Assembly: GCF_004005945.1 (NCBI RefSeq)
Contig: NZ_SACS01000003.1
Location: 142,790-206,789, forward strand
DNA: 64,000 nt
Direction of reading: 5' to 3'
Source of the DNA: Rheinheimera riviphila
Lineage (GTDB): Bacteria > Pseudomonadota > Gammaproteobacteria > Enterobacterales > Alteromonadaceae
Made by a program: the position numbers and the translations under genes. This document shows positions 1 through 9,392 of the stretch, one piece after another. How positions within the stretch are numbered: position 1 is the stretch's first letter; every line of letters starts with the position of its first letter. The notes under the pieces are model-generated. The model searched no databases, was not told the DNA's origin, and was given only the letters and a program-made list of their open reading frames with translations.

Positions 1-2042
1 AAAGTGCCACCGATTTGCCGTTTGTATTTAGCAAAAGAGCGTAACAATGAGGCTTCACGACCGGTTAAACCCGCGCCTAAAATCAGCCGGTTAAAACCGT
101 CATCTTCTAAATCGCCTTTCCAGACTTTGGCAAAAGATTCCTGGAACAACTGCTGCGCCGCTTCAAAATCCAGTGGCACTTTGCCATTCAGTTCCATGCT
201 GAAGTTTAAGATCCAGCTGACCGAACCGTCCGGGCAACGCACGGCATAAGGCGTTTCACCAATCACCCGCAGACCGAAGTTTTCCAGCATTGGTAAAACA
301 TCGGATAAATGAATTGGGTGATCTTTATGGAACAGGTTTAACCGCACCGCTTTGGAATCGTCTTTTTCTTCCTGCGGCCGGTAGAACAGCATTTCCAGGG
401 TGTTGTCTTCAGTCAGCGCTTCCAGTTTGGCGATATCGACCAGCGCGTCGTTTGGTAACATTTCTTCTTTGTAAGAGCGCGGGAAAGCGTTGATATACTT
501 CAAACCCAGTTCACGACCGGTCAGCTCACCGAAGCGGCCGATTAAGGCGCTTGCCAGCTTGTCTTCCCAGGTACGGGCGGCTTCAATTAAATTATTTTCG
601 ATGTCTTTCACATTGAACTCGATATTGCTGTCGTTGATCCGGATAAAATAATGGGTCCGGGCCAGCATGGATTCAGAGAAATAAGTGGTAAATTCCACCG
701 GCTCGGTACTGCCTAAGAAACTTTGCAGGATATTCTGGGTTTCTTTGCGCAGCTGCGTGTTGTAACGCTCACGCGGCACATACACCATCGCCGAGACAAA
801 ACGACCAAAGGCATCTTTACGCATAAAGACGCGGGTCATGTCCCGCTCTTGCATTTGCAGCACGCCGGTTGAAATATCTAACAGCTCGTCTGCATCCGCC
901 TGAATGAGCTCATCACGTGGATAAGTTTCCAGAATATTCAGCAGTGCTTTATAAGCGTGCGTGCCCACCGCAAAACCAGAAGCCGCCATCACTTTAGAAA
1001 GTTTGTTTTTCAGCAGTGGAATATCACCGGCACTGTTGTTGTAGAGCGACGATGAATACAAACCGATAAAACGATCTTCACCCACCACATGGCCCTGCGC
1101 GTCAAAACGCTTGATGCCGATGTAATCGATATAGGCCGGGCGATGCACCCGGGATTTATTATTGGTTTTGGTCAGGATCAGCGAACCGGTGCTCAGCGCT
1201 TGTTTGCGCGCGACATCAGGCAAATCTGACAACATTAAATCGCGTGAAACGCTGCGGCGCATCAAACCTAAAGCGGTATCGGCCATGCCTTCGATGCGGT
1301 AGTCACCCTGCACCGGCACGATGCTGTATTGGCGGTAACCGAGCAGGGTGAAGTTATCTTTGGCCAGCCACTTTAAAAACTCGGTGGTTTCTGCCAGTTG
1401 CTCAGGCGTTGCTTTGCCGCTATTGGCCGGTAATTCTGCAATCACCTGCTCCAGTTTAGCTTTGGTCGGTTTCCAGTCTTCCACCGCCAGTTTCACATCC
1501 TGCATCACTGAATCAAGTTCGGCGATCAGGTGATCCATGGTGGCTTTGTCGGTCATCCGGTCAATTTCAATATGAAATACCGTTTGCTGGGTTGAAGGAT
1601 TTTGTTTGGTGCCGAGTTTATGGAATTCAGTGATATCGCCTTTGGCATCGCGGAAAGTCTGCAATGGATAATGCAGCAATAAATGCGCGGTGATGTTGTG
1701 GCGGTTTAAGGCGATCCGGACTGAATCCACCAGAAACGGCATATCCTTCACCACGATTTCGACGATCGTGTGTTTAGATTCCCAACCGTGACGGGCGATC
1801 TCCGGGTTAAACACACGAATTTTTGCGCTGTCATCGGCATGGGTATTAAAGGTTTGCCACAGACTTAACGCAGCACCGTATAAATCGCTGTCGTTACGAC
1901 CGAACATATCTTCGTTGGCTACATTGCCATAGAGCGTGAAAGCAAATTTCTCAACCTGTTCAACCTGATCTTTTACTTTTTGTTTGATGAGTTTACTTAC
2001 GTTTTGTAGAAGTACAGATGGTTGACCGTCTATCAGTGCCAT
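1..2042 (-). CDS. gdhB: NAD-specific glutamate dehydrogenase, large type (N-terminal part)
   Basis: This is the start of the roughly 1600-residue NAD-dependent glutamate dehydrogenase that deaminates glutamate to 2-oxoglutarate in the cytoplasm. About 680 residues are present and the frame runs open off the left edge, so the catalytic dehydrogenase domain lies outside. The reading frame begins MALIDGQPSVLLQNV at 2042 with an AAGGA ribosome site 8 bases upstream. The N-terminal region carries the family's ACT-like regulatory segments, for example the stretch reading KDMPFLVDSVRIAL near residue 100. Its promoter should lie in 2043-2220. The call rests on remembered family sequence; confidence is high because long stretches match the family style. 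Confidence 0.9.
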   Translation of the reverse strand, partial: MALIDGQPSVLLQNVSKLIKQKVKDQVEQVEKFAFTLYGNVANEDMFGRNDSDLYGAALSLWQTFNTHADDSAKIRVFNPEIARHGWESKHTIVEIVVKDMPFLVDSVRIALNRHNITAHLLLHYPLQTFRDAKGDITEFHKLGTKQNPSTQQTVFHIEIDRMTDKATMDHLIAELDSVMQDVKLAVEDWKPTKAKLEQVIAELPANSGKATPEQLAETTEFLKWLAKDNFTLLGYRQYSIVPVQGDYRIEGMADTALGLMRRSVSRDLMLSDLPDVARKQALSTGSLILTKTNNKSRVHRPAYIDYIGIKRFDAQGHVVGEDRFIGLYSSSLYNNSAGDIPLLKNKLSKVMAASGFAVGTHAYKALLNILETYPRDELIQADADELLDISTGVLQMQERDMTRVFMRKDAFGRFVSAMVYVPRERYNTQLRKETQNILQSFLGSTEPVEFTTYFSESMLARTHYFIRINDSNIEFNVKDIENNLIEAARTWEDKLASALIGRFGELTGRELGLKYINAFPRSYKEEMLPNDALVDIAKLEALTEDNTLEMLFYRPQEEKDDSKAVRLNLFHKDHPIHLSDVLPMLENFGLRVIGETPYAVRCPDGSVSWILNFSMELNGKVPLDFEAAQQLFQESFAKVWKGDLEDDGFNRLILGAGLTGREASLLRSFAKYKRQIGGT

Positions 2043-2223
2043 TTTTGTATCCTTGTTTTATCTCTGCGTAGGGGGAAGCAGGATTGTGCATTACATACAG
2101 AGCGTGTCAGGTGCGAAGTTTATTGCCAATTGTAGTGCTTTTCGAGCTTTATTTCTGGCTTTCACACTGGTTGTACCAGCTGTAAAGTCCAGATTTGACA
2201 AGATATTCAAGCTTATTAAATAA

Positions 2224-2247
2224 CAAAATGGCCCGCAGGCCATTTTG
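2224..2247 (-). terminator. Hairpin, probable terminator after the RND gene
   Basis: A perfect 10-bp stem (CAAAATGGCC with GGCCATTTTG) around a four-base loop, followed on the minus strand by TTATTTAATA. It lies about 195 bases downstream of the RND transporter and upstream of gdhB, so it would separate the two. The 398 bases between these genes also hold the larger stem-loop at 2321-2383 and no convincing gene. Confidence 0.5.
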
Positions 2248-2320
2248 ATTAGATTAATTGCATAAACATGCGATTCCCCTTCATCCTTAAAATTGCAGGG
2301 TTGTTGGCCGCTTTCTCTCA

Positions 2321-2383
2321 CTGGAGCGCCAGTCCGACCCGTCACATAGAACAGCTATGCTCCGGGTCGGACTGGCGTTCCAG
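2321..2383. repeat. Long near-perfect stem-loop
   Basis: Two 21-base arms (2321-2341 and 2363-2383) pair with a single mismatch. The 21-base loop contains a second five-base stem, CATAG at 2344-2348 with CTATG at 2354-2358. It begins 58 bases past the stop of the RND gene and has no following T tract. It could stabilise the 3' end of that transcript, or be a short mobile palindromic element. No second copy was noticed in the window. Confidence 0.6.
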
Positions 2384-2440
2384 ATTCGTTCAATTGCCGC
2401 CTACCTGCAACTTTAATGATTTTGGGTAATTATTTAAGCA

Positions 2441-4759
2441 TTACCGGTTTTTCCGCCAGAAGAATGCCGCCAATGCTGGCAATACAAAGACTGCACCCAG
2501 CATATTGACGATAAACATAAAGGTCAGCAGGATGCCCATGTCGACCTGGAACTTCAGTGCCGAGAATACCCAGGTACTCACACCAATCGCCAGGGTGATC
2601 GCCGTAAACAGCACCGCACTGCCGGTTGATTTCAACGCATTGTAATAGGCTTCCCGTAACGGCATACCATCACGCAGTGGTTGCGTCATATTGGTCAGAA
2701 TATAAATACCGTAATCGACACCAATCCCCACCCCCAGCGCGATCACCGGCAAGGTCGATACGGTCAGACCAATGCCGAGTAACGTCATTAAGGCCGTTGC
2801 CAATACCGTCACCAGATACAACGGCAAGATCACCGCTATCGTTGCCCGTATCGAGCGGAAACTGATCAGACACAGCAGGATCACCGCAATGTACACATAC
2901 CAGGTCATCGGATCCTGAGCATCAGCCACCGCTTCGTTGGTCGCCGCCATCACGCCAACCGGGCCGGAAGCCAGCATAAACTTGGTGGTATCAGTCCCCA
3001 GTTCAGCCCCGACTTTTTTCGCTTCGGCGATGACTTTTTCGATGGTTTCGGCTTTGTGGTCGTTTAAGAACAAAATAACCGGCATCACCGAACAATCACC
3101 ATTCAATAAACCAGTGCTGGTTTCCACTCGCGACGACGACTGCACCAACGATTCGGTGGTGCGTGGCAAAATGCGCCATTTCACGTTGCCTTCGTTAAAA
3201 GCAGCATTGATGGTCTTTGACACTGAAGGCAAGGACACCGCACTTTGCACACCGGGCACGTTTTCCATCCGCCACTGGAATTGGTCAATCTTGTCCATGA
3301 TCGGGTGGAAGGTACAGCCGTTGGCATCGGTTTCCACCATCACGTTGATGTAATCAACAGAGATAGCGTAGCGATCAGTAATTAAAAACGTATCCTGGTT
3401 ATAGCGGGAGTCTTCGTGCAACGACGAAGCACCCGGTTGCAAATCACCTATTTTCAGCTGCTTACTCTGATAATAACCGCCGGCAAATAATACCGCTGAA
3501 ATCACCAGGATCACCGCTGCAACTTTCGGCTCAGCACATGCAGATAACGCACGCCAGAACTTATCAGCTTTGGGTGTTGGCGCCGAAACCGCTTCAACGT
3601 ACGACGGTTTAAAGCGCACATACGACATCAGCACCGGCAGCAGGAATAAGTTGGTCAAAATGATCACGCCGACGCCTAAACTTGCGGTAATGGCCAGTTC
3701 GCGGATCACGCCAATCTCGATGATTAACAAGGTGATAAAACCAACAGTGTCAGACAATAACGCCACCCCGCCAGGGATCATTAAATGGCGGAAGCTGGCC
3801 TGAGCGGCTGTTTTGGCGTCAAGACCGGCGGCAACGTTTTTACCGGTGGCGTTAATCATCTGCACGCCATGGCTGACGCCAATCGCAAACACTAAAAACG
3901 GCACCAGGATTGACATTGGATCGATGCCGAACCCCAGCACTGTTAATAAGCCCATCTGCCAAATCACCGCAATCAGCGAACAGGCAATAGGTAAAATAGT
4001 CAGGGTCACCGATTTGGAGAACAGATACACCATTACTGCGGTAATAGCGATCGCCACCGCGAAAAACGCCAGTACGCCTTTGGCACCGTTGGCCACATCA
4101 CCGACCATTTTGGCAAAGCCGATGATATGCACAGAGATTTGTTCGTTTTCAAACTGGCCACGGACATCGTTTTCCAGCTGATTGGCAAAAGCGATGGTAT
4201 CGAGTTTTTCGTTAGTATCCGGGTTAATTTCCTGCAATTGCGCCGTCACCATGGCACAGCTGTAATCATCAGCAACCATCCGGCCAACAATACCGGCTTT
4301 GTCGACGTTCTGTTTGACGATTGCCAGACCATTGGCATCAGCGGCAAAATCAGCTGGGATCACCGGGCCACCGGCGAAACCGTCTTCCACCACTTCGACA
4401 AAACGGGTGCTGGGGCTGAACAAGGATTTCACCAATACCCGATCCACGCCTGGCATGTAATACACCTGATCATGGATTTTCTTAAAGGTATCGAAGAACT
4501 GCGGATTAAAAATATTACCGGACGCGTCACACACCGAAATCAGAATATTATTAGCACCGCCAAAGTCTTTGGCGTGCTTCAAATAGGTCTGCATATATTC
4601 GTGTTTTAACGGAATATTTTTAGTAAAAGCCGCGTCGAGCTTAATTTGACTGGCTTTAAACAATAAAAATAACGTCATGGCGATGAAGGCAAGGATCACA
4701 AAACCGCGGTGACGAAACAGTGCATATTCGCACTTGTTAATAAAACGACTGGTACTCAT
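2441..4759 (-). CDS. MMPL/RND-family transporter
   Basis: A 772-residue inner-membrane protein of the MMPL/RND superfamily, which moves hydrophobic or lipid-like substrates using the proton gradient. A single membrane helix near residues 18-36 is followed by a large periplasmic domain, a block of five or so helices from about residue 228, a second periplasmic domain, and a second helix block. The second block carries GVGIGVDYGIYI near residue 676 with the conserved Asp. The matching spot in the first block reads AIGVSHGVQ and lacks that Asp, so the proton relay may be one-sided. Its start overlaps the stop of the YCF48 gene by ATGA, implying translational coupling. The substrate cannot be read from the sequence. 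Confidence 0.85.
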   Translation of the reverse strand: MSTSRFINKCEYALFRHRGFVILAFIAMTLFLLFKASQIKLDAAFTKNIPLKHEYMQTYLKHAKDFGGANNILISVCDASGNIFNPQFFDTFKKIHDQVYYMPGVDRVLVKSLFSPSTRFVEVVEDGFAGGPVIPADFAADANGLAIVKQNVDKAGIVGRMVADDYSCAMVTAQLQEINPDTNEKLDTIAFANQLENDVRGQFENEQISVHIIGFAKMVGDVANGAKGVLAFFAVAIAITAVMVYLFSKSVTLTILPIACSLIAVIWQMGLLTVLGFGIDPMSILVPFLVFAIGVSHGVQMINATGKNVAAGLDAKTAAQASFRHLMIPGGVALLSDTVGFITLLIIEIGVIRELAITASLGVGVIILTNLFLLPVLMSYVRFKPSYVEAVSAPTPKADKFWRALSACAEPKVAAVILVISAVLFAGGYYQSKQLKIGDLQPGASSLHEDSRYNQDTFLITDRYAISVDYINVMVETDANGCTFHPIMDKIDQFQWRMENVPGVQSAVSLPSVSKTINAAFNEGNVKWRILPRTTESLVQSSSRVETSTGLLNGDCSVMPVILFLNDHKAETIEKVIAEAKKVGAELGTDTTKFMLASGPVGVMAATNEAVADAQDPMTWYVYIAVILLCLISFRSIRATIAVILPLYLVTVLATALMTLLGIGLTVSTLPVIALGVGIGVDYGIYILTNMTQPLRDGMPLREAYYNALKSTGSAVLFTAITLAIGVSTWVFSALKFQVDMGILLTFMFIVNMLGAVFVLPALAAFFWRKNR

Positions 4760-5790
4760 AAGGCTTTGCTTTCTTTTAACTGTATGGTTTTAATTCCGGT
4801 TTCCGTTGCCAGCACCAATTGGTCGGCAATCACCACCGCATTTAAAATGGCTTTGCCATCTTGCTGATTCATCGCAGCAAAGGTTTGGCCATCATCATCA
4901 CTGAATAATAAAGTGCCGGCATTACCCAGCAGATACACCCGGCCCTGTTCATCGTTAATCACGCTATTGAGCGTCGAAGGCGATGGAACTGTAATTTGCT
5001 GCCAGCTTAAACCCTGATCAGTACTGCGAAACACATGGCCGCGCAGACCAACGGCAATCAGACTCAGTGCTTTGGTTCTGGTGATGCCAAACAACGAGCC
5101 GTTGTAAAATTCGGCTTGCCGTTGCCAGGTCAGACCGAAGTCCTGACTTTTGGCAAAAAAGCCAGCTTCACCAACCAGATAAAGGGTGGTGCCATCGGCA
5201 TAAAGCCGGTTGAAATGCGGTAACACCGACGACATTTCTGCAGCGAAACCTTCCGGGTCGGTTTCTTTTAATTCGGCCAGTAGTTGTTGGTCGTCCTCGC
5301 TGGCAAGTTCCAGATGGAATTCATTGACCCAGGTTTTACCGGCGTCGCTGGTCCGATAAAACATGCCGTAAGCACCGACTGCAATCCCGTGTTGTGGGTC
5401 TTTAAAATAAATATCAAACAACGGCTTATCCAGTTCCGGTAAGTATTGCTGAATTTGCCAGCTGGCACCACCATCACCTGAATACAGAATACTGGCGTCA
5501 TGTCCGACCGCCCAGCCATGGGTTTCGTCAGTGAAATAAATAGAATTCAGATTTGACTGCAATGGCACCGGCATTTGTTGCCAGACCTGCCCGTCCAGGC
5601 TTTGCAAGATATGGCCACGTTCACCGGCAGCCATCCAGAATTTGGTACCGACCGGCACGATATCAGTCAACACTGAATGCACGGCTCGCGGTAATTGATA
5701 GGCGGCCTGGGGTGAAGATGTCTGCGCCATAACAGCCGCAGGCATTAATACACAACAAAGACCTAATCTTGACAAAATTTTTGACATCAT
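4756..5790 (-). CDS. YCF48/BNR-type beta-propeller protein, exported
   Basis: A 344-residue protein with an N-terminal signal peptide ending near AVMAQ (residue 22-23) and repeated propeller blades typical of YCF48-related proteins. Blade motifs such as GHILQSLDG, ILYSGDGGASW, FYRTSDAGKTW and VFRSTDQGLSW recur about every 40-50 residues. YCF48/HCF136 proteins assist membrane complex assembly in photosynthetic organisms. In heterotrophs the family often sits beside RND transporters, as here, and its job is unknown. The gene overlaps the RND gene by four bases. A hairpin separates it from the DUF1329 gene upstream. The start at 5790 is the first of two adjacent ATGs, with a weak ribosome site. 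Confidence 0.8.
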   Translation of the reverse strand: MMSKILSRLGLCCVLMPAAVMAQTSSPQAAYQLPRAVHSVLTDIVPVGTKFWMAAGERGHILQSLDGQVWQQMPVPLQSNLNSIYFTDETHGWAVGHDASILYSGDGGASWQIQQYLPELDKPLFDIYFKDPQHGIAVGAYGMFYRTSDAGKTWVNEFHLELASEDDQQLLAELKETDPEGFAAEMSSVLPHFNRLYADGTTLYLVGEAGFFAKSQDFGLTWQRQAEFYNGSLFGITRTKALSLIAVGLRGHVFRSTDQGLSWQQITVPSPSTLNSVINDEQGRVYLLGNAGTLLFSDDDGQTFAAMNQQDGKAILNAVVIADQLVLATETGIKTIQLKESKAL

Positions 5791-5823
5791 TAGAGCTATT
5801 ACTCAAGGGTTAAACTGAAACAA

Positions 5824-5849
5824 AAACGGTTGGCGCAAGCCAACCGTTT
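5824..5849 (-). terminator. Intra-operon hairpin with T tract (attenuator-like)
   Basis: Perfect 11-bp stem, AAACGGTTGGC paired with GCCAACCGTTT around GCAA, followed on the minus strand by TTTTTGTTT. It lies between the stop of the DUF1329 gene (5867) and the YCF48 start (5790). A partial terminator here would give more DUF1302/DUF1329 transcript than YCF48/RND transcript. Confidence 0.7.
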
Positions 5850-5866
5850 GTCATCACACTCGTTGA

Positions 5867-7228
5867 TTAACGGGTACCTTCCCGACGCAGTGCCGCCGGA
5901 GTAAAGTCGTTATCAGACAATTTCACAGAGAAATCATACATCTTATCTTCGTTATCTAAACCAATCGCAATATAACGACGCGAGTTCAGATCATGATAGA
6001 CCTCTAACGTACTCCAGTGAGTTGGCACTTCGTAGTAGTTCAGACCATGTGCTTCAGCCACGCGGTACAATTCACCACGGGCATCGTACAGATCGGCAAC
6101 ATGAATTTGCCAGCTGTCTTCATCGATGTAAAACACCCGTTTGCCGTACACGTGGCGCATGCCGGATTTCAGTGTCGCTTCAACCACCCAGACCCGGTGT
6201 TTTTCAAAGCGCACATAATCAGGGTTTAAGTGGCCGGCTGTTAACAGACTGGCGTACTTGGTTTCTTGACTGTGCAGCTTGTAGCTGTTGTATGGGATCA
6301 ACATTTCCTGTTTGCCTTTCAGCTCCCAGGTATAACGATCTGGTGATCCGTTAAACATGTCGAAATCATCAGTAGTACGCAGACCATCAGACGCAGTACC
6401 TGGCGCGTCATAAGCCACGTTTGGCGCACGACGAACCCGACGTTGCCCGGTATTGTAAGTCCAGGCCTGACGAGGTGTTTTCACCTGGTCCATCGTTTCA
6501 TGCACTAACAACGCGGTGCCGGCCAGACGTGCTGGTGTGGTCACGCTTTGCTTAAAGCGGAACAGGATGTTTTCTGCCTGCAGTGCTTCAGCGGTGGCTT
6601 TTTGATCAGAGTACTTAAACATGATCTCTTCGTTAAAGCCGATCAAGGTATAAGCACCGGTCGCCGTTGGCGCAGCCTGGCCACCATTTCGGGTCGCCGC
6701 AACACCACGGTAACGCACAATGTGGTTCCAGATTGCTTCCAGACCATTTGCCGGAATTGGGAACGGGATACCAATAGCAGCGTTGATAATACCGTTACCA
6801 TTTTGCACCAACTCAGCATTTGCTGCGATTTTCTTAGTCGCATCATATACATACTGTGGATATGAGGCCGAGCGTTGTGTTGGATACACATTCATTTTGT
6901 AAGTGTCAGGATACAAATTGAATAACGCTTGCTGACCCGGTGACAACAAGGCTTTATGTTGTTCCATGTTGGTTTTGGTGATTGTAAACACTACTTTATC
7001 CGCAGCAAACGGATTCGGATGGTGATCACCAGCTTTATAACCAGCAGGCACTGACGTAATACCGCCGTTCCATGCGGGAATGCTGCCATCTTTGTTACCG
7101 GCTTTTTCAGCACCCAGCGGTGTTAAATCAGCACCAAGACGAGCAACTTGATCGGCTGGTAATTTAGCCAATGCGCCACAGCTAACAACTAAAGCAATGG
7201 CGGACGATAGTAGGGTGAGTTTTTTCAT
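5867..7228 (-). CDS. DUF1329 family periplasmic protein
   Basis: A 453-residue DUF1329 protein. Start chosen at 7228 (MKKLTLLSSAIALVVSCGALA, a clear signal peptide) with an AAGGGACGAG ribosome site; longer frames overlap the DUF1302 gene and lack a signal. After the signal come LPADQVARLGADLTPLGAEK and the IPAWNGGI segment typical of the family. The rest is rich in beta-strand and Tyr/Trp. DUF1329 genes are commonly found directly after DUF1302 genes, and the family has been compared with outer-membrane lipoprotein-sorting folds. That suggests it ferries a hydrophobic substrate across the periplasm, but this is inference. The gap to the DUF1302 stop is 16 bases, so the two are co-transcribed. 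Confidence 0.88.
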   Translation of the reverse strand: MKKLTLLSSAIALVVSCGALAKLPADQVARLGADLTPLGAEKAGNKDGSIPAWNGGITSVPAGYKAGDHHPNPFAADKVVFTITKTNMEQHKALLSPGQQALFNLYPDTYKMNVYPTQRSASYPQYVYDATKKIAANAELVQNGNGIINAAIGIPFPIPANGLEAIWNHIVRYRGVAATRNGGQAAPTATGAYTLIGFNEEIMFKYSDQKATAEALQAENILFRFKQSVTTPARLAGTALLVHETMDQVKTPRQAWTYNTGQRRVRRAPNVAYDAPGTASDGLRTTDDFDMFNGSPDRYTWELKGKQEMLIPYNSYKLHSQETKYASLLTAGHLNPDYVRFEKHRVWVVEATLKSGMRHVYGKRVFYIDEDSWQIHVADLYDARGELYRVAEAHGLNYYEVPTHWSTLEVYHDLNSRRYIAIGLDNEDKMYDFSVKLSDNDFTPAALRREGTR

Positions 7229-7244
7229 AAGACTATCTCGTCCC

Positions 7245-9392
7245 TTATAATGAGTATTTGATGTTAAAAGACACAAAATCACGGTCTTCAGTGTTGTTGG
7301 TGGTGCCGACGCCATCAAAGAAAGCGTTGTACGAAACTTCCGCCGACCACTGATTCAGATAATCAAAAGCTAAACTGTAGCTCACTGATTTTTTGTCTTC
7401 AGAGAACATAAACAACGGATCGGGTGTAATACCGTTGACGTCATGCGAAAACACCAGCCGTTGCGTCAGGTTGACGCCCGCCATGATGTTGTTGTAGTTC
7501 GCAATGGCGACTAAACGATAACCCCAGGCTGAAGCCGTTGGAAACGGGTTGGTTTCAGCACCGTCAGACAAGCCGGTATGCAGACCTGTTTTCGGAATTA
7601 AAGGGCCGCCCACACCGTTGGTACCGATCAGCGGGTAACCGCTGCGGTCAGTGTTAGGGCCATTTAATCTCAGAATGTCTTCATGCGGCATGTCTTTGAT
7701 TTTAATACCGCCAATCTCCGCCAATAAGGTGAAGTTGTCAGTATTCAACACCGGGCCAAACAAGTGCGTCACAGTAACCTGTGCTTGCGTGGTATCTGCC
7801 AGAATATAACCCTGCGCAAATTGACCTGGTTGCACTTTTTTGCCATCAAAACGGCCAATTTGTGAAATACCGGCTAAATCAGGACGGATACCAGCAATGG
7901 CCAACTGTTCAGGCATACCAGCGTACAGAATTTCAACGTCATCAATTTGCAGCGGCTCGTCTTGGCGATACGCCAGTTCACCGGCCACTGATGTGCCTTC
8001 TAACGTGGTATTAAAGCTAAAGCCATACAGTTTGATATCTTCAGGATATTCAATTAACCCCTTGGACATCGCTTTTAAACTGGACACGTTTTCTTTGGTA
8101 ATTTTACCGGCATTGGCTGCCAGGAAACCGATATCGGCCTGGATAGCCGCAGTACGGAAATCCGAAGCGATACCCGAAATAACCGGCGTGCGGCTGTGGT
8201 AATTCATGTAGTACAGTGCAAATTCAGTGTCATTCAGCTCTGGCGAGAAATACTCAAATTTCAAACCATACTGACCACCGTCTTCCGGCTCAATCTCACC
8301 GGCATCGCCATAAGGACGCAATGTCACTTTGGTTGGGTACGCTAAGTAAGCCTGTGACAACTGACCCAACTGCGTCTGAGCCGCTTGTTTCTGCGCTGCT
8401 GAAGCGTTTGGATTGGCCAGCACTGCGCTTAACGCAGCAACACCTGAACCAATACCGTTTAATCCCGCCAATAAGGTGGATAAATCAATATCCGGGTTAC
8501 CGGCAAAACCTAACTGAATGTTTTGCGCATAACCGCCTTTACCGGCGAAGTCGTTGGTAGAGAAATAAGAACCTGGTACTGGTAAGTAGCTGTTTTGCCA
8601 CTCGTACTGGTAAAAGACTTCTGCAGAGAGCTGTTCGGTAATACCTAAAGACGCTGAAAACATCCCAACCGGAATATAAGCTTCTTTTAAATCAGCACCC
8701 GGCAAACGGGCAATACCAACGTCGATCGGTGTAATGTTGATACCATGCTGAATTAAGGTGCTTTCACCCCAGCTTAATACCTGGTTTCCCAACCGCATTG
8801 ATAGCGGGTTTGCACCGTCATTCAATGAGAAATTGGCAAAAACATAAGCATCCAGTAAACGGACATCTCGGCAGGCTAAATCACGGGCTTCATCGTCGGC
8901 ACAAGCGTCAACATGTTGGCCAGAAACCGGATTGGTGTAAGCACCTTTATCATCCATCAGCGCCGAATCATAAAAGTACATGAAGCGGGTAAACAGACCA
9001 TAATCACCTTTAGTGATTGATAATTCGTGAGTGCCTTTAAATAATTCGGAGAATTTGTCGCCTTTATCGTAGTTCAGGTTACCAGCATCACCATTTGATG
9101 AGTAGCTACCCGGGTTTTTCCAGATGTCAGACGGTGGATAAATGTTATTGGTCGCGGCATTGTAGCCAGTCCAGTTAAATCTTGGATGATTAACTTTACT
9201 GATGGTATCCCAATTCCGATCTTCGGTGCGGAAACTGGCACCATAAGAAAAGCTTGAGTCGAATACAACTTCAACGTCGTCGCCAATGGTAAAACTGGCC
9301 GCTTGGATTGATGTTGCAGACAAGGCTAACAGCGCAGACGCGACGCTCAATGCTAAAGGATTTTTAGCAAAGGCAAATGGTCTTTTGTTCAT
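7245..9392 (-). CDS. DUF1302 family outer-membrane protein
   Basis: A 715-residue DUF1302 protein with a signal peptide (MNKRPFAFAKNPLALSVASALLALSATSIQA). The body consists of alternating polar/apolar strands with aromatic girdles and ends in FNIKYSL, as expected of an outer-membrane beta-barrel. Segments such as SFSYGASFRTEDRNW and RLGNQVLSWGEST are characteristic of the family. An unusual insertion rich in Ala/Gln/Asn (around residues 310-345) probably forms an extracellular loop. It is the first gene of the DUF1302-DUF1329-YCF48-RND set, with a strong GGGGGGGAG ribosome site and a 317-base leader region containing an 18-bp palindrome. A role as substrate channel for the cluster is inference. 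Confidence 0.88.
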   Translation of the reverse strand: MNKRPFAFAKNPLALSVASALLALSATSIQAASFTIGDDVEVVFDSSFSYGASFRTEDRNWDTISKVNHPRFNWTGYNAATNNIYPPSDIWKNPGSYSSNGDAGNLNYDKGDKFSELFKGTHELSITKGDYGLFTRFMYFYDSALMDDKGAYTNPVSGQHVDACADDEARDLACRDVRLLDAYVFANFSLNDGANPLSMRLGNQVLSWGESTLIQHGINITPIDVGIARLPGADLKEAYIPVGMFSASLGITEQLSAEVFYQYEWQNSYLPVPGSYFSTNDFAGKGGYAQNIQLGFAGNPDIDLSTLLAGLNGIGSGVAALSAVLANPNASAAQKQAAQTQLGQLSQAYLAYPTKVTLRPYGDAGEIEPEDGGQYGLKFEYFSPELNDTEFALYYMNYHSRTPVISGIASDFRTAAIQADIGFLAANAGKITKENVSSLKAMSKGLIEYPEDIKLYGFSFNTTLEGTSVAGELAYRQDEPLQIDDVEILYAGMPEQLAIAGIRPDLAGISQIGRFDGKKVQPGQFAQGYILADTTQAQVTVTHLFGPVLNTDNFTLLAEIGGIKIKDMPHEDILRLNGPNTDRSGYPLIGTNGVGGPLIPKTGLHTGLSDGAETNPFPTASAWGYRLVAIANYNNIMAGVNLTQRLVFSHDVNGITPDPLFMFSEDKKSVSYSLAFDYLNQWSAEVSYNAFFDGVGTTNNTEDRDFVSFNIKYSL

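Noticed and set aside
2091-2345. 84-codon minus-strand open frame in the gap before gdhB
   Set aside because: It starts inside the long stem-loop, has no ribosome site and shows no protein-like composition; it overlaps hairpins and the likely gdhB promoter.
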